From positions 767,001-831,000 of the forward strand of contig OX335652.1 of the NCBI GenBank assembly GCA_946894095.1: 64,000 nucleotides of DNA. The letters are read 5' to 3'. Source of the stretch: Incurvaria masculella (taxonomy: Eukaryota; Arthropoda; Insecta; Lepidoptera; Incurvariidae). The notes beneath the pieces are model-generated. The model saw nothing but the letters and a program-made list of their open reading frames with translations, had not been told where the DNA came from and ran no database searches. This document shows, piece by piece, positions 21,398 through 34,632 of this stretch. The position numbers and the translations under genes are program-made. The first letter of the stretch is position 1; each line of letters begins with the position of its first letter.

Positions 21398-24300
21398 ATG
21401 CGATTCTTAGTGGCCTTAGCAGCCATGGTGGCGGTGGCCGCCGCCATGACAGTCGGTGACGACCACACTGACGAACTCATCATCGGGAAAGTCTCTCTCA
21501 GTGAGTATTCATTTATTTCGTATGACTAAATTTACAAATCAATCAAATTTATTTATTAAACAGTTTTTTCAAAACAAATTACACAAGTAGCCTAAATAAT
21601 AGTATTAGGGCAATTATTATATGCAGCCACATGACAGTTCCTACCATCTAAACTGGCCTAAGGGCTGTCTCATAGGTGGTGTCTCATAAGTAAGCAGTAC
21701 TACACTTACTTACATCGTAGATTAACAATTAATGCAGGTGTGTCCGGTCATGTTTTAAACTAAAAACCATCGCTTAATCGTGAAAATGCTCGCCCACACA
21801 CTAAACACTCCGAAACGTACGATTTCAACTGGAAACTTTGGAGACCACAACCAGCTACGGTTGCCATCCGCAGCCCTGTCATTCAGAGATCAGCCAAGTT
21901 TTAAATGTCACATCAGTGATATGGTTTAAACTGTCTGATTTCCGCTGCCTCTTCGTCAAAAGGTTGTAAACATCCTCACGGGTGCCATTTCTGGCTTCCG
22001 AGCACGGATATTCGGTCTCCGTGTATCCAGCGGTTGGCTAATGCGAATTTAATTTGGCCCATGATGATTTTAGGCATTTTAGTTGTGAGCCCAATGCTGT
22101 GTCATCTAGCTGTTACTAAATAATCTATCACCATCGGAGTGGAAAGCTCCTTCACCGTAAATAATTCTTGTTAGACATATACATAGGTACTCATCAACCT
22201 ATAAAGGAGAAAAAAAGTGGTGCAGCCATTGGGTGTCGAGCCCACGCCTCCCAGAATATCATCGCTAAAACATGTGCGTGCGTGCTTCTGTTCACAGTGG
22301 ACAAGGATATAAGGTTGAAGGAGAAGGTGATAATGAAGTTGCTGAACCATGTGCTTCAGCTGACCATGTACCCGGACATCAAGGACGTCGCCAGGGACTA
22401 CAAGATCGAGGACCACATGGACAAATACTTGGTGAGAACTGGACAAACAATTAGGTCTCAGTTAATTTCTTTTAAAAAAGTCTTCAAGCAATTTTGTGTT
22501 GGATACAAATACGTTAGACGTTTAATGCTTCGTCAGTTCGGCAAAGTAATTATTGCAAAAAATTCTGGAAAGGTTGTAACCATTTTAAAATGTAAAGGAT
22601 AGTGATTTAAAAACCTCATTATATGTTCAAGTGAGTCGTTTATTATATATAGAAAATCCTGTAATTGAATAAAATAAACCCGACTAAGTGCGAATCGGAC
22701 TCGCACACGAAGGGTTCCGTACCATAGTACAAGATTTAACACAAAATAAATCACGTTTGTTGTATGGGTTTACAATTTTTTTATGTTTTTTATTTTACTT
22801 TTAGTTGATAAAGGGGCAAAATAAATACACACTCTGTAAACATTTCAGCCACCTACCTATTACGGTTCATGAGATGCAGCCCTGTGTCGGACGGACGGAC
22901 GGACGGACGGATGGACGGACGGACGAATAATGCTAACGCATGCGTAATACACGGCAAACCGGCTTTCCGGACTTGTGGCTACAGTACACGAACTACGCGA
23001 TCCTAGAGTAATGAATGGAACATAGAGGTAACGGCTCCGCTCGGGATAATGTCGTTTTGGACTGATGTCGGGCCGAATTATTTTCTGGATATTATACGAG
23101 ATATATACAAAGTTTCATTCACTATTTCACCCACTTCAAGTTTAATTTTGGATACCAAAGGTAGTCATGTCTTTCGCCAAGGTCCATATTATCATGCACT
23201 TCTCAACCGATTCGCGTAAAATTTTGCAAGCAGGTTTGATGTTTTTTTAGAATTTTAAAGTCGAGCCAGTTTTTGATTTTTTTTTAATCGCGAAATAATT
23301 TTGAAAAAAAAAAGCTGTTTCCCTCTGCAGGTCGCTGCAGGCTCGATACTTATATCGATTGATTTTAGTTGAATCAGGTTAAAAAAATGTTTCTTTAAAT
23401 GTCAAATGTTCAAAGAGACAGACTCGCGAGGTCTACAGCTCAGAAAGGCACTAGTATTAGTATGAGTAGTATGGATTTCTAAGCGTTCGTGTTGTCAATT
23501 TTAACTGTGGACTAGTTTAAAAACTAGCAATGATATTTTATTAGCCTTCATTATTTACCAGTTACAAAAATTATATAACTTAAGGTAACTTTTAAAAATA
23601 AAACTTTACATATCTAGGCACATGGAGTGCAATGCATTCCCTTGTCCTAGTACTTCAAGTGTATTTTGTTCCTTTTCGCAGAAAATGGAAGTGGTGAAGG
23701 ATTTCCTCAGGACGTGGAAGCTGGGCATGTTGCCGCGCGGCGAGATCTTCACCGTCAACAACGTGCTGCAGATGAAGGAAGCCGTCAAGGTGTTCCACAT
23801 GCTCTACTTCGCCAAGGACTTCGACACGTTCATCAAGACCGCCTGCTGGATGCGCGAGCGCGTCAACGCCGGCATGTTCGTCTACGCCCTCACCGTCGCC
23901 GTCATGCACCGTGAGGACTGCCGCGGCATCATCCTCCCGCCTCCCTACGAGATCTATCCCTACTACTTCGTCGACTCGAAGGTCATCCAGAAGGCATACC
24001 TCATCAAAATGAAGAAGGGCGCACTCGATAAAACACTCCTCAGTTACTACAATATCAAGGTCACCGATAAGAATCTCGTCATCATCGACATGCACAAGGA
24101 CTACCACACGACGCTCACCACAGAGGATCGACTCAGCTATTTCACAGAAGACATAGACCTTAACACGTACTATTACTACTTCCACATGGACTACCCGATG
24201 TGGATGGGAGACGACATCTACGGCACCAATAAGGATCGCCGGGGCGAGCTGTACTACTACATGCACCAGCAGCTTCTGGCGCGTTACAGACTCGAGAGAC

Positions 24301-27044
24301 TCTCGCACGATATGTGCGATGTAAAGATGCTCAACTGGGACTTGCCTCTGAAGACTGGCTACTGGCCCAGACTCCGCCTGCACAATGGGTTCGATATGCC
24401 TGTAAGGATAAATGACAAGACGATCATCAACGAAGACAACACACATTTCCAACGCCTGGTCGACGACTACGAGAGGCGCATCCGTGACGCTCTCCTGAAG
24501 GGTTTCGTCATTCTCGTAAGTAAACTTATAATATATTGTGAACCACCCCTCATTTTTATAGATAGGTAAAAGTATTATCTAACGTTTGCATTCATTAAAT
24601 ATATTAAGAGATAAATATTAGAGTCAGATTATGGAAAATGAGTTGTTATGAAGAAAGCTGCTAGCAACAAAGCAGGTACAAAGTTACGTTACGGGATATA
24701 TTCCGCTATCAGGTTAAAAAGATAAGGTAATCTTACAAAAATACAAAGGTATTTTACAAAAATAATGTTCGAAGTGTTTTATGAGCATGATTTCATAGAA
24801 ATTCGTGAAAAGAAGACGACCTTAAAAAACTCAAACATAAAAATATTGTACCTCTTTCAGTTGTGCAAAGTTGTCCATTGATAAAGTAATTTTGTATTTT
24901 ATGAAACGAATTTGTTTTCACAGCACGACGGTACCAGGATCGACTTGAAGAAACCGGAGGATATCGAAACCCTCGGACGCCTGGTGCACGGAAACTTGGA
25001 CAAGGATGACGTCAAGTTCTATCGCTATCTGATGATGTTCATGAGGACTCTGCTTGGGACCTCGCTATACAACATTGACAAGTAAGTACCTGTCATTTAT
25101 ATAAAAATCTGTTCTGTTTTCACGTACAGAATCGCCTCGTTTCAAAAGTCTTCGAAGTCGTTCGCAATTTCACTAGTGATTTGTTCAACAGATTTCATAT
25201 ATTTTTATTTAACAACACGGCTGTGAACAATGCAATAAATTACCAAGATTCCTTTCCTATAAAACGGCTAGAGACATAGTAAAATATTTTCATGTACTTG
25301 TAAACCAGCAGGATCTTGTATACTTAAGAGGCTACATATTATTTAATAAATACTAGTGCACACATGAATTATAAGTTCATTACATCCAGTACATACAGTT
25401 CAATGTCGCCGTGCTAAAAAAAGGGAAGGTTTTATTATTGTAACCCGACATGGATGGCTACTAACCACACAACTACCATCATAATATTAGCCCAATACAC
25501 CACATTCCCGAAGGAATTAGGTGTCATGACAGAACCGGCCTTCCTTTTATGAGCACGGCTACAGTGAACAGGATGGAAAACACGGACAATTTTTTATTGC
25601 CGCTTCAAGCAGTTCCATCCAATGCGGTGTTACCAACCCGGGCGAGCTTACCCTACTACTGTTGTAGGGGAAGGGCACCTACGGTTCCGAACCATTACAA
25701 CTCAGAAATATAAAGAAAATGGTGCATGACCGGGGTGAGGATTTGAACCTCTAACCTCTCGCACGAAAGAAGTCCTCTAGCCCCTAAAGCACTAGCTGTA
25801 CGTATGCTAAATTCCTTCGATAATGCAATGGGCTAATATCATGACGGTGGGTGTGGTATTAGCGATCTATGTCTACTAACATGAAACAAACGATAAAGAA
25901 AATATGAAAGCAATGTTTTTTATGCACAGTTACCAACAGCCCCTTATGAATATTTACTTGTGATTTCCAAATAATTTGTTTGTTTTGTTATTCCAGGCAT
26001 ATGTACATTCCGACCGTGCTTGATCAATATGAGACCAGCCTGCGTGACCCCCTTTTCTGGAAACTGCAAAAGCGTATGGTCGACAACTTCATCGTTTTCA
26101 AGAAGCTTCTACCTTCTTATACACGCGACGAACTCGACTTCCCAGGCGTCAAGATCGATAACGTCAAAACAGGAGAACTTGTCACTTTCTTCGATGATTA
26201 CGATATGGACATCACCAACGCCGTGTTCCTCGACGAAACCGAGAAGAAGAAGGAAAGGTCTGACTTCGTCTTCATGGCGCGCCAGCGTCGCCTCAACAAC
26301 AAGGACTTTAAGATGACTGTTGAGGTGGTCTCCGAAAAGAGCACCGATGCCGTCTTCCGCATCTTCCTCGGCCCCAAGTATGATTGCATGGGTAAACTTA
26401 TCAAGATCAACGACAAGCGCTTCGATATGGTCGAGATCGATACATTTGTGCACAAGCTCGATACTGGCAAAAACACCATCGTACGCGACTCGCTTAACAT
26501 GCACAATGTCATTAACGACCGCATTTGGACGCGTAAGATTTGGGACAAGAAGCTCATGAAGGATGTCATGAGCGTCGATGCAGACTTCGATACCACTACG
26601 CTTCACGATAACTTCTGGTACAAGTCGCGCCTCGGTTTCCCCAAGCGTCTGCTGCTGCCACGCGGTCACAAGGGCGGTCTCGAAATGCAGCTGTTCGTGA
26701 TGGTGACGCCGGTGCAGACGGGCAAGATTCTCAGCACGCTCGATATGGACACGATGCGTGAGCGCCGCGTGTGCCGCTCGACCGTTTGCTACGACACGCT
26801 GCCCCTCGGCTTCCCCTTCGACCGGCATATCGACGTCACCAAGTTCTACACGAACAACATGAAATTCCTCGACGTGCTCATTTTCCACCAGGACCTCGAG
26901 CGCGACAACGACGTCAAGGGTCACTTGGATACCAGCTTCTCGCTGCACCCCCACGACGACCGCTACAAGGAGCACGACATCCACTACACAACGGTCGATC
27001 ATATCGACACGAAGACTTTTGACTCAGATGAGATGCGAGTTTAA
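21398..27044 (+). CDS. Hexamerin storage protein, copy 2 (methionine-rich / basic JH-suppressible type)
   Basis: Coding exons 21398-21500, 22298-22431, 23682-24515, 24924-25081 and 25997-27044 have the same lengths and phases as copy 1 and also give 758 codons. Exons 1 and 2 are identical to copy 1 at every base. Exon 3 differs at few residues (R/K in LRTW-LG, G/S in LL-YYN, L/F in HNG-DMP, M/T in NDK-II). Exon 4 encodes the same peptide. Exon 5 differs most, especially the last 45 residues, where copy 2 ends TKTFDSDEMRV and copy 1 KKTFDSDELRF. The signal peptide is the same. This is a tandem duplicate, oriented like copy 1, starting 4.8 kb after its end. Both genes look intact. Confidence 0.93.
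22677..22925 (+). repeat. GGGTTCCGTACC element (family A), copy 3, in intron 2 of hexamerin 2
   Basis: CGACTAAGTGCGAATCGGACTCGCACACG, AGGGTTCCGTACCAT, CAGCCCTGTGTCGGACGGAC..; it stops after the CGGA run, so the terminal hairpin is missing. CGGA repeats lie at about 22888-22925. Confidence 0.8.
23175..23455 (-). repeat. Dispersed repeat family D, copy 3, in intron 2 of hexamerin 2
   Basis: Inverted: TCTCAACCGATTCGCGTAAA, CTCTGCAGGTCGC, and AGACTCGCGAGGTCTACAGC near 23420-23440. Confidence 0.65.
25383..25886. mobile_element. SINE family B: minus copy nested in a plus copy, in intron 4 of hexamerin 2
   Basis: Plus-strand body pieces at 25383-25432 (CAGTTCAATGTCGCCGTGCT, GGGAAGGTTTT) and 25807-25886 (ATTCCTTCG..GGGCTAATATCATGACGGTG) flank an inverted, longer copy at about 25440-25799. 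The inverted copy ends in a tRNA-like head (minus: GAGGTTCAAATCCTC at about 25736-25750). The two flanking pieces are adjacent in an unbroken SINE body. Confidence 0.7.
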
Positions 27045-27100
27045 TTGTTCTAATATATGCGTTGCTTGAAAACTATCTTAATATATTTATTTCTGAGCAA

Positions 27101-27129
27101 AATAAAATGTAAAAAATATGATGAATAAA
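27101..27129 (+). terminator. Polyadenylation signals, hexamerin 2
   Basis: AATAAA at 27101-27106 and again at 27124-27129, 57 and 80 bp after the stop codon. Confidence 0.7.
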
Positions 27130-29929
27130 TTATAAGTATGACTGAAAATTGTTTTGCTGGCTCGTGTCGAGTGCACACTACTTATTGTTAATGACTTAGA
27201 CAAGAATATGTGTACAGTGAATGTACAAAGATACCGAGAATATCTCTAAATTAAGTTTGCAATTAAACTTTAAACTCCCCAAAATGTTTGTTTGCGACGC
27301 TGGTAAAATTCTAGTAAAAGACATTTCGCCGGATTTTCACATTAAGATTTGTCTTAAAGAAGACTTTTACGTTTTACTTGGAAGACTTTCGGTGATTTAG
27401 GTGAGGATAGATCTGGTTAGACTATCCACGCAGACGTTTCATTGCGTCGTTTCTCTTCGCAGTTAGAATACGTGTCCCACGTGACTGGGCTTGAGCTCTT
27501 AGCTTCGTCATTTGCGAATGATGAAAAAATGTGTACAGATCAGTCAAATAAACGGACTTCTCGTTAATAGAATACAGCAAAAACTCATCAATAAGTTCAT
27601 GAGATTCTTCACAACGAACAACTAAATCATGATATGCGTAGAATGACTGCTGAATATTTAACAAATTTGGCAGTCGTACCTATAACTCGCTCTGAAACTT
27701 CCGAACGAAACAATCCAACTTGGTGTCCTTTGAACTCGCGGGAGCACTATTACCGAGAGATTCCGTCGCAAATTGGCCACGCCGGGGGTCGCATCTTTGT
27801 GATTTAGCCGCGTATGAAGTGGAGACGTCCTCAAACACGACGCCGCTGACAATTTCCAGCGTGGGACAAAGCCGTGGCCGTCCCCGCTTCCCGCCCGGGG
27901 CGGGCGCCAGCTCGGCGGGGTTTTGTTCGCTACGCCTTTGTGAGACCTTCTACACTCGCGGACCGTGATGGAACTGTACGATTTTTTTCACGATAAGTAA
28001 ATAACACGAGTACCGAGTATTTCCGTTAGTGTTACCAAAGAGACTTTGCCGAGTGCACGATAGGATGAAAAATCAAAATCAACGTCAACGTAAGATTAAA
28101 CACGTCACTTTGTATAGACAGTATGGAAGAAAGGCAATGCGGTTCACTAAAAGTGACGTATCTTTCATCAACATTTATCAACTCGGCCGTCTCTTCGAGC
28201 AATCGGGGCTTAGGCTTATATAAGTTGTAGTAGAGAAATAGTCGTAACAGAAACTAAAACTAACGGAAAGTATTACTTTACGACGACATTTTGTACGGAC
28301 GAAATCTAAAATTAATGCAAAGTGACTTCATAAAGTAGTATTTTTCGTTGTTCTAAGTCTCTGTTACGATTATTTATCTCAGCCTTAACCTCTCGGACAT
28401 TATTTTTTGAACATTAACTATGGGGACTGGCTCGTTGGAAAGAATTTAGAGCTAACCCAAGGGGGTAACACCAGGCAAATTTGGGGAATTTAATGTAGTA
28501 TTAAGAGGGCGGATGATTTTTGCGTAGACAGGCGTCCTTGAGAGTCAATCGAGACTCACCCTCCTTCGCGACAGCTAAGTATCTAGCCAGCTCACCGCGT
28601 TGGATTAACGTGGACCCGCAAATAACCGTGAGTTCGATTACATTCGAATTGATGCAATGCCTTCCCTGTGACATTTTTGTTTGGAAATGGCTCGGAAATT
28701 ACAAAAATCTTAATTTTAGTATTCATTTATTACGCTGCTTTTAACAATACATTATTGTATTGGATTATTTTATTTCATTCATAGTTAGGTAACCTACACT
28801 TGAACATGCATGTAATCGTTATGCTAGGTCTATGTCAAAAATATAAATGTTGCATACTCTATTTCCATGCATATAAGAACTGGCAAACATACTTTGCCAG
28901 TCACAAAATAAGTTTAAAACTTTATTCAAATTTAATCAATACCACCGCTCACAAAAAAAAACATAAGGAGAAACGTTAAAAATATATATAAAAAATAATT
29001 ATTGCTTCGACTAGTACATTAATAGCAAATAATTCTACATGTAACGAGTAAGCTCTACTCGTTTCAGTAATAAATAACCGCTGCCGTTTTGCGGTGACAG
29101 CTCCCGATAGACCAAATCATCTTTTCAATTAAACTAAAATTGGCTCTCAGTCGTCTTTTGTCCGGGAAGTATTTCACCCTAATAACCTTTACTCAAGTTG
29201 ATCGTTTCCAAGTTTTCTAGAAATACGTTTTGGAGTGACAAGACGCAGAAAAGCTATTCCCTTCACGAGATACCCATCTCCTGTCATTGGAGATCAATTT
29301 AAGATAAAATATATTGTTAACTGGAAAGAAAATCTGTTCGTGACATATTTTGATTGAAGATATTGACAGGAATGATTGCATTTTACATTAAATGCAACTG
29401 TTCAGTAAAAAAACAAAATAGTTCAAAGTAACCAAAACGTGGTGCCATTCTTAAATATTCATGTAAACATAAATGTAGCCCTTTATCCACTCTATATATA
29501 AATGATCTGTGGATTTGCCTCTGCCCTGCCTAAACCAGAAATGTTACAAATAACCAGTTACACGACTATGCAATTCGGACAGACGGACAAACACGGTGAG
29601 ATTATAAATTGTAATCACGGTTTTTTTTAGTTTTCGCGCGGCGGTCTCGCATGGTGACGAGGGGTTCTAAGTTCTGTGTTTCTAATAGATGTGTTCATAT
29701 TAAGACTGAAAAAGTTTATCTGTGACTTATTCTTTGCACGATACAATAGTAAATCCATAATTTATTTCACCACAGGACTAATTAATACAATATACTGCGT
29801 AATCCATCCGTCCCCTTTCTAGCATCGCTATCTAGGCAAGGCACGCATTAACTCACTTTTAACACTCCCAAATAAGAACCAGCTGATACTCTATCCATGG
29901 ATCGGCAAACCGTGGAATGCACTGTGAAA
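27130..29929. other. No confident gene; unassigned open frames and a GC-rich patch
   Basis: A minus open frame at 27422-27664 (80 codons) and a small + frame at 27284-27400 (38 codons, starting MFVCDAGK) match no family I know. A GC-rich patch lies at 27835-27925. On the minus strand, sequence ending at 28560 is open and followed by a good donor GTGAGT; see findings. Confidence 0.4.
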
Positions 29930-30155
29930 ATGCATGGACATGAAATGTGAGGTATTTCCCTCAATGTATAACCTGGGGTCCTTCAAACAAGGTGTGAAGA
30001 ATCACATGGCCCGCCAGCATGGTTTTCGCGGGGTTCGTGAAGTTCAGAAACCCACGGGAGTCGTCGGACACCTCTTGGATGAGGGCAAGGCGTACATCGC
30101 TCTACAAAAAAATAAAAATAAGTTCTACTTTAAAAATAACATAATTAGTACGTGA
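29930..30155 (+). mobile_element. Possible LINE C-terminal remnant
   Basis: The 73-codon frame holds MYNLGSFKQGVKNHM and LLDEGKAYIA. The first resembles the YxLGxFKxxVNxHLL segment near the end of some insect LINE polyproteins. Short and isolated, hence tentative. Confidence 0.35.
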
Positions 30156-31371
30156 ATAAATAATTAAATTTCATTCAATGTTTCTGTTTTATACTTTTAC
30201 AGAGAAAATTAATCCTAGTTACAATGCAAAGCTATTAAAGCCGCCCATTTCGTAATAATTTAGTTTTCGGTAAAATGTCACGGGCAAGGCTCGTCAAAAT
30301 GGAAGTTCCCGCGTAGTGAATTAACACAATTGTTATAATTTCACAGTTTCACAGTAACAATGACTAAAGGATTTTGTAAATAAATTTTTGTCCGACTGGA
30401 CTGGGCTTCTGCGTAGCCGCGAGTATTTCGCTAACAATAGGATGCATTAATATGGCTCTCGGGAACAATTGCCTATACTGAGGGAAATATATATAACAGA
30501 CGACTCATATAGAAGATCAAATAGAGAATTGGGAGGGACACAAAAATAAGAAAAAAACCTTAATTGACAGATGAAGTACTTGTCAACTAATACAAACAGC
30601 ATCGGCATCTGAATACCTTATATCAATCACAAGAAAAAATATCAACGTCGATCAGAAAATTGAGGCTTTTTCGAAAAAAACATTTAAAGAGGTTCATCAG
30701 TATTGTTCGCTATTCGCCTCTGACTTGCCGGCGCGGCCAAGATGGCTCGGGTGAGGTGCTCTTTTAAATATATAAACTCGAAGGACCTAAATAAATATAG
30801 AATGATATGAAATATAACTAAAATAAAATAAATTAAAAATGGGAAAGGCTCACAGTAACCGTGAAGTAGTCCGCCCGCCCTGGTCGAGATGATGGCTTCT
30901 GCATGGTGCAATGTGTGCCGCCGCGCACTTCACAGATTGTATTCGTCTATTTTCAGTATTTTCTTCAAAACCGCACGACAGTGTCGCGTCAAAACATTTA
31001 TTTTCTTTTTAGCAAGGGAAAAGGACATACATGAGAAAAAAACATAGTTATTTTGTCATGTATGCCTGTATGCATGTATGCCAGTATGATTAGATGTGTG
31101 CACCGCGAAGTTAGAAATAATGAAAATCTGGACATCATGAATACTAAACAAGTATGATGCATGGTTATTGTGGATTGGTTTTCATTAATCCATCAGGAGA
31201 TTAAAACTGAAGAAACTTCAACGATAATACTTATCAACTCATCACTCGCGGTGTCCTACTCATCCGTTGCCAATTTCTTAGATGCCGCGTGGCTCGGCCT
31301 TTACGTGCCACGCGACTCGATATCGCATAAAATTGATTCAGCACGTACGCATGAAGGTTGCGATTGTAGTG
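30156..31371. other. No gene recognised
   Basis: AT-rich; a minus frame at 30684-30911 (75 codons) has a hydrophobic stretch but no recognised motif. Confidence 0.45.
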
Positions 31372-31666
31372 AAAAACCGGCCAAGTGCGAGTCGGACTCG
31401 CACACGAAGGGTTCCGTATCATTGTACAAAATTTAACATAAAAAACACAGGTTTTTTGTATGAGCCCCTCCTTTAATTTTTATTATTTTTTCCTTTTACC
31501 TATTTGTTGTAATAGCGGCAAAATAAATACATACTCTGTTAAGATTTCAGCCTGTTACGGTTCATGAGATACAGCCCTGTGACAGACGAACGGACGGACG
31601 AACGGACAGCGGAGGCTTAGTAATAGGGTTCCGTTTTCACCCTTTGGGTACGGAACCCTAAAAAAG
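31372..31666 (+). repeat. GGGTTCCGTACC element (family A), copy 4, full length
   Basis: Both ends are intact: AACCGGCCAAGTGCGAGTCG with its hairpin at the start, and GGGTTCCG..CGGAACCCTAAAAA at the end; GGACGGACGAACGGAC run before the terminal hairpin. Confidence 0.85.
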
Positions 31667-33119
31667 ACTTTGCTTGACTACTAGCGCACTACAAGGATCA
31701 GAACATGTTAGCCATACGGGCAGGTTTAAGTGGATGTAGAATAGTGTGGGTGATCAAGCCTTTTCAAGGGATATACTCGTATATTGAGTGTTAGTTTTCG
31801 TCCGTACTCTAGTCACGTACGTTGCGTGTGATCTAAATTGAAACTACAGAAGAGATAAATCACCAGGCGGCATCTGGTATCCAGTGGAACCTCGCTCGAG
31901 CAGACAACTGTCTTAATAAGCACGAATTACCTTCTACATGGAGACACAACATTCTTGTAAACATTGAAAAAGCACGGATGCGAGACACATTACGACACGT
32001 TTACAGAGTTGAAATTAAAAAGTATGTAAGGATAGAAGGTATGCTCGAAAATAATTCATTAGAAACACAAATAGTCGATCTATAGAATAAACTTCCTTCA
32101 TTTAAAATATTGAAATAAAAAATAATAGAATAGAATAGAATAGAATAGAATAGAACATAGGCATGTGATCTTACGGACGACTTCTCTCTATATTTGTACA
32201 TGTTACTCGATATATCCGCAAATTGTCAACTGATTTGAATAATTATTTTTTTATTAATAGAGTCCTAGTCCTAGTCCTAGAGGGCTAGTCCTTTCATAAA
32301 TTGTATGTAAGAATACCACTTCAATGTATGAAATATCGGAAATGCTAAAACGAGTAAAAAAAGTATCCAATTCCATGTATTTGCGGAAAAAAACATTTAT
32401 GTTCTTATATTATCTACTAAATCATTCACTGATGCAGGTATCTTTAAAATCACACGGCTGAAATGAATCCCATAGAACTTGTTTTTTCCGCAAATAGATA
32501 GAAATGTTCCAGATGCAAGAAGGTCAAGGAACCATATACATACTTATACTGGAGTGAACAATCTATGGTTTTCATAGATAGTTATGATTATTATAGATCT
32601 ATCTTCTTTTTTCTTGAGGCGAAAAATAAGAACGGATATATTTTTATTTTCAAATTATCATTAACCAGAGATGCTGCACTCCACGCTAACGGATTTGACA
32701 TACATTTAAACAAAAAGGTTTACCATCATTTACGTTCTTGACTCAAATTATCCCGGGGAATCATGCCGGGACCTACCATTATTCGTACGGCTATTTTAAA
32801 TTATTTATATTTAATAACATTTATTTAATTGGATTTTAAGGATTCGTATAAATTGCGAACCCTGTTAGTGTAGTTCTAATGTAACAACTTTTCGCTCAAA
32901 ATCCGTTAGAGCTATACAGTTAAAATGTTTGTAGTATAATACATATTAATTATCAAAGCAAATCCTTAAATTGATTATTCAACATTTATGTATGCAATGA
33001 TTAATTAATATTGAACACCTATGAAATAAGTAGTAGTTTTAGTTTTTAGTTTTGAACTCATGGGCGCCGACGGGCACTTAAAGTGGTCCTGGTGTACGCC
33101 ATATGCCGCGCTTTACATA
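31667..33119. other. No gene recognised; one microsatellite
   Basis: AT-rich. An AATAG-type microsatellite (GAATA units) at about 32124-32154 is the only clear structure, plus a few CCTAG units near 32261-32280. Confidence 0.5.
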
Positions 33120-33398
33120 CAAAAGCGGCTAAGTACGAGTCAGACTCGCACACGAAGGGTTCCGTACCATCGTACAGATGGTGTGCGATTTAACACAAAA
33201 AATCAAGTTTTTTGTATGGGCCCCCCCTTTAATTTTTAATTTATTTTTAATTTTACCTATTTGTTGTTATAGCGGTAAAATAAATACACACTCTGTGAAA
33301 ATTTCAGCTACCTACCTATTACGGTTCATGAGATACAGCCCTGTGACAGACGGACGAACGGACGGACGGACACCGGAGGCAACGGAACCCTATTACTA
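33120..33398 (+). repeat. GGGTTCCGTACC element (family A), copy 5
   Basis: GGCTAAGTACGAGTCAGACTCGCAC, CACGAAGGGTTCCGTACCAT, TTACGGTTCATGAGATACAG, CGGACGGACGGA; the terminal hairpin is shortened to CAACGGAACCCTATTAC. Confidence 0.8.
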
Positions 33399-34009
33399 AA
33401 CGAAACGAACGAAACAACGAAATTGAATAGAATAAAGGGAATGTTTTGAGAAACCATCGTTTAAGAAATGATGGAGTCATGGCTTAACAATGTACGTCTT
33501 ATGTTAGTATATATGTAGGTATTATTAATTCTATATGTTTGAGTATATTATATTATGGTATATTATATTAGGGTACGATTTTTCACTTTTCTTTTGTTTT
33601 CAACTTAATTTTTTTTTTTTTTTTTTTTACACTTAGCAGTAAATTAACTGCACTGCCGTGTCTGGCCTTTATTCTCTGACAGGACTGTCCGGTCACCCGG
33701 TCAAACGAATCTGTTGCTGTAATCACATCGTCTGAACACACAATACCTGTCGTACATAAATGTTTGCACAGAGTCAGACCAATGGTAAATAGTAACCTAA
33801 GAGTCATTACCACCTATGATACAGCCGCAAGGCCAGTTTAGGAGGTATCGTTCGTCGTATAAGAACTTATCAAAGGTCGATCTTATTTGCGTGCATGTAT
33901 TATTACTGTTACCTAGTACTTTAAGTTCATATATGCATATGTTTGTGTAAATAAATAAATAAATAAAATAAATAACCTTGGGTACGGATCCCTAAAAAAT
34001 AGGTATTTT
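33399..34009. other. No gene recognised; poly-T and AAAT microsatellite
   Basis: Poly-T at about 33607-33627 and an AAATA-type run at about 33949-33975. The GC-richer piece 33640-33840 resembles a retroposon body but has no second copy here. Confidence 0.45.
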
Positions 34010-34199
34010 CATTTCTATATAGTATCTCTATCATTTCATTTCTATATGGTATCAATATAATTTCACTACTATATGGTATCTATATAATTTAATTTCTATA
34101 TAGTATCTATATGATTTCATTTCTATATGGTATCTCTATAATTTCACTTCTATATGGTATCTATATAATTTCATTTCTGTATAGTATCTATATAATTTC
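34010..34199. repeat. 27-bp tandem repeat, about seven units
   Basis: The unit is CATTTCTATATGGTATCTAT plus ATAATTT, with small substitutions from unit to unit. The array lacks the spacer/repeat pattern of a CRISPR and contains no open frame. Confidence 0.85.
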
Positions 34200-34632
34200 A
34201 CTCTGTATCGAGGATGCGGAATGTTCAGTAGAGTGAGTATTTCGGAATGTTCGTGTCGGAATGCGGAGTGCAGCGTTTTGCAGCGGAGCACGCAGTACAA
34301 GCGCGGCGCGTTCCAAACTATTTCAGTAGAGCGGAAACTATTTGAAGCATTTCGTAATTAACACATCTCGATCCCCCGATTTTATAGTTGTTAAGAGTTC
34401 CGTAGATAAAAGTAGGAACTCTATTCAGTCGCTTAAATTTTTCGTTCCCCAAAAGCTCGAGCATTCGCATCGGACGGCAGCTTTAGGACTGTAATATTCA
34501 TGAAACTATCCCAAAGCCGAAATTTTGGTAGCTAAAATTGAACACTACATAGATTTAAATAATACAGGATGTAGTTGAACTAGTCTGTAGTCAAGGGGTT
34601 AAACAGTATTGAGAACATAATTTATGAGTATT

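Noticed and set aside
34010..34199. Regular short repeats resembling a CRISPR array
   Set aside because: Units are directly contiguous with no unique spacers, the DNA is eukaryotic, and no cas-like gene is present.
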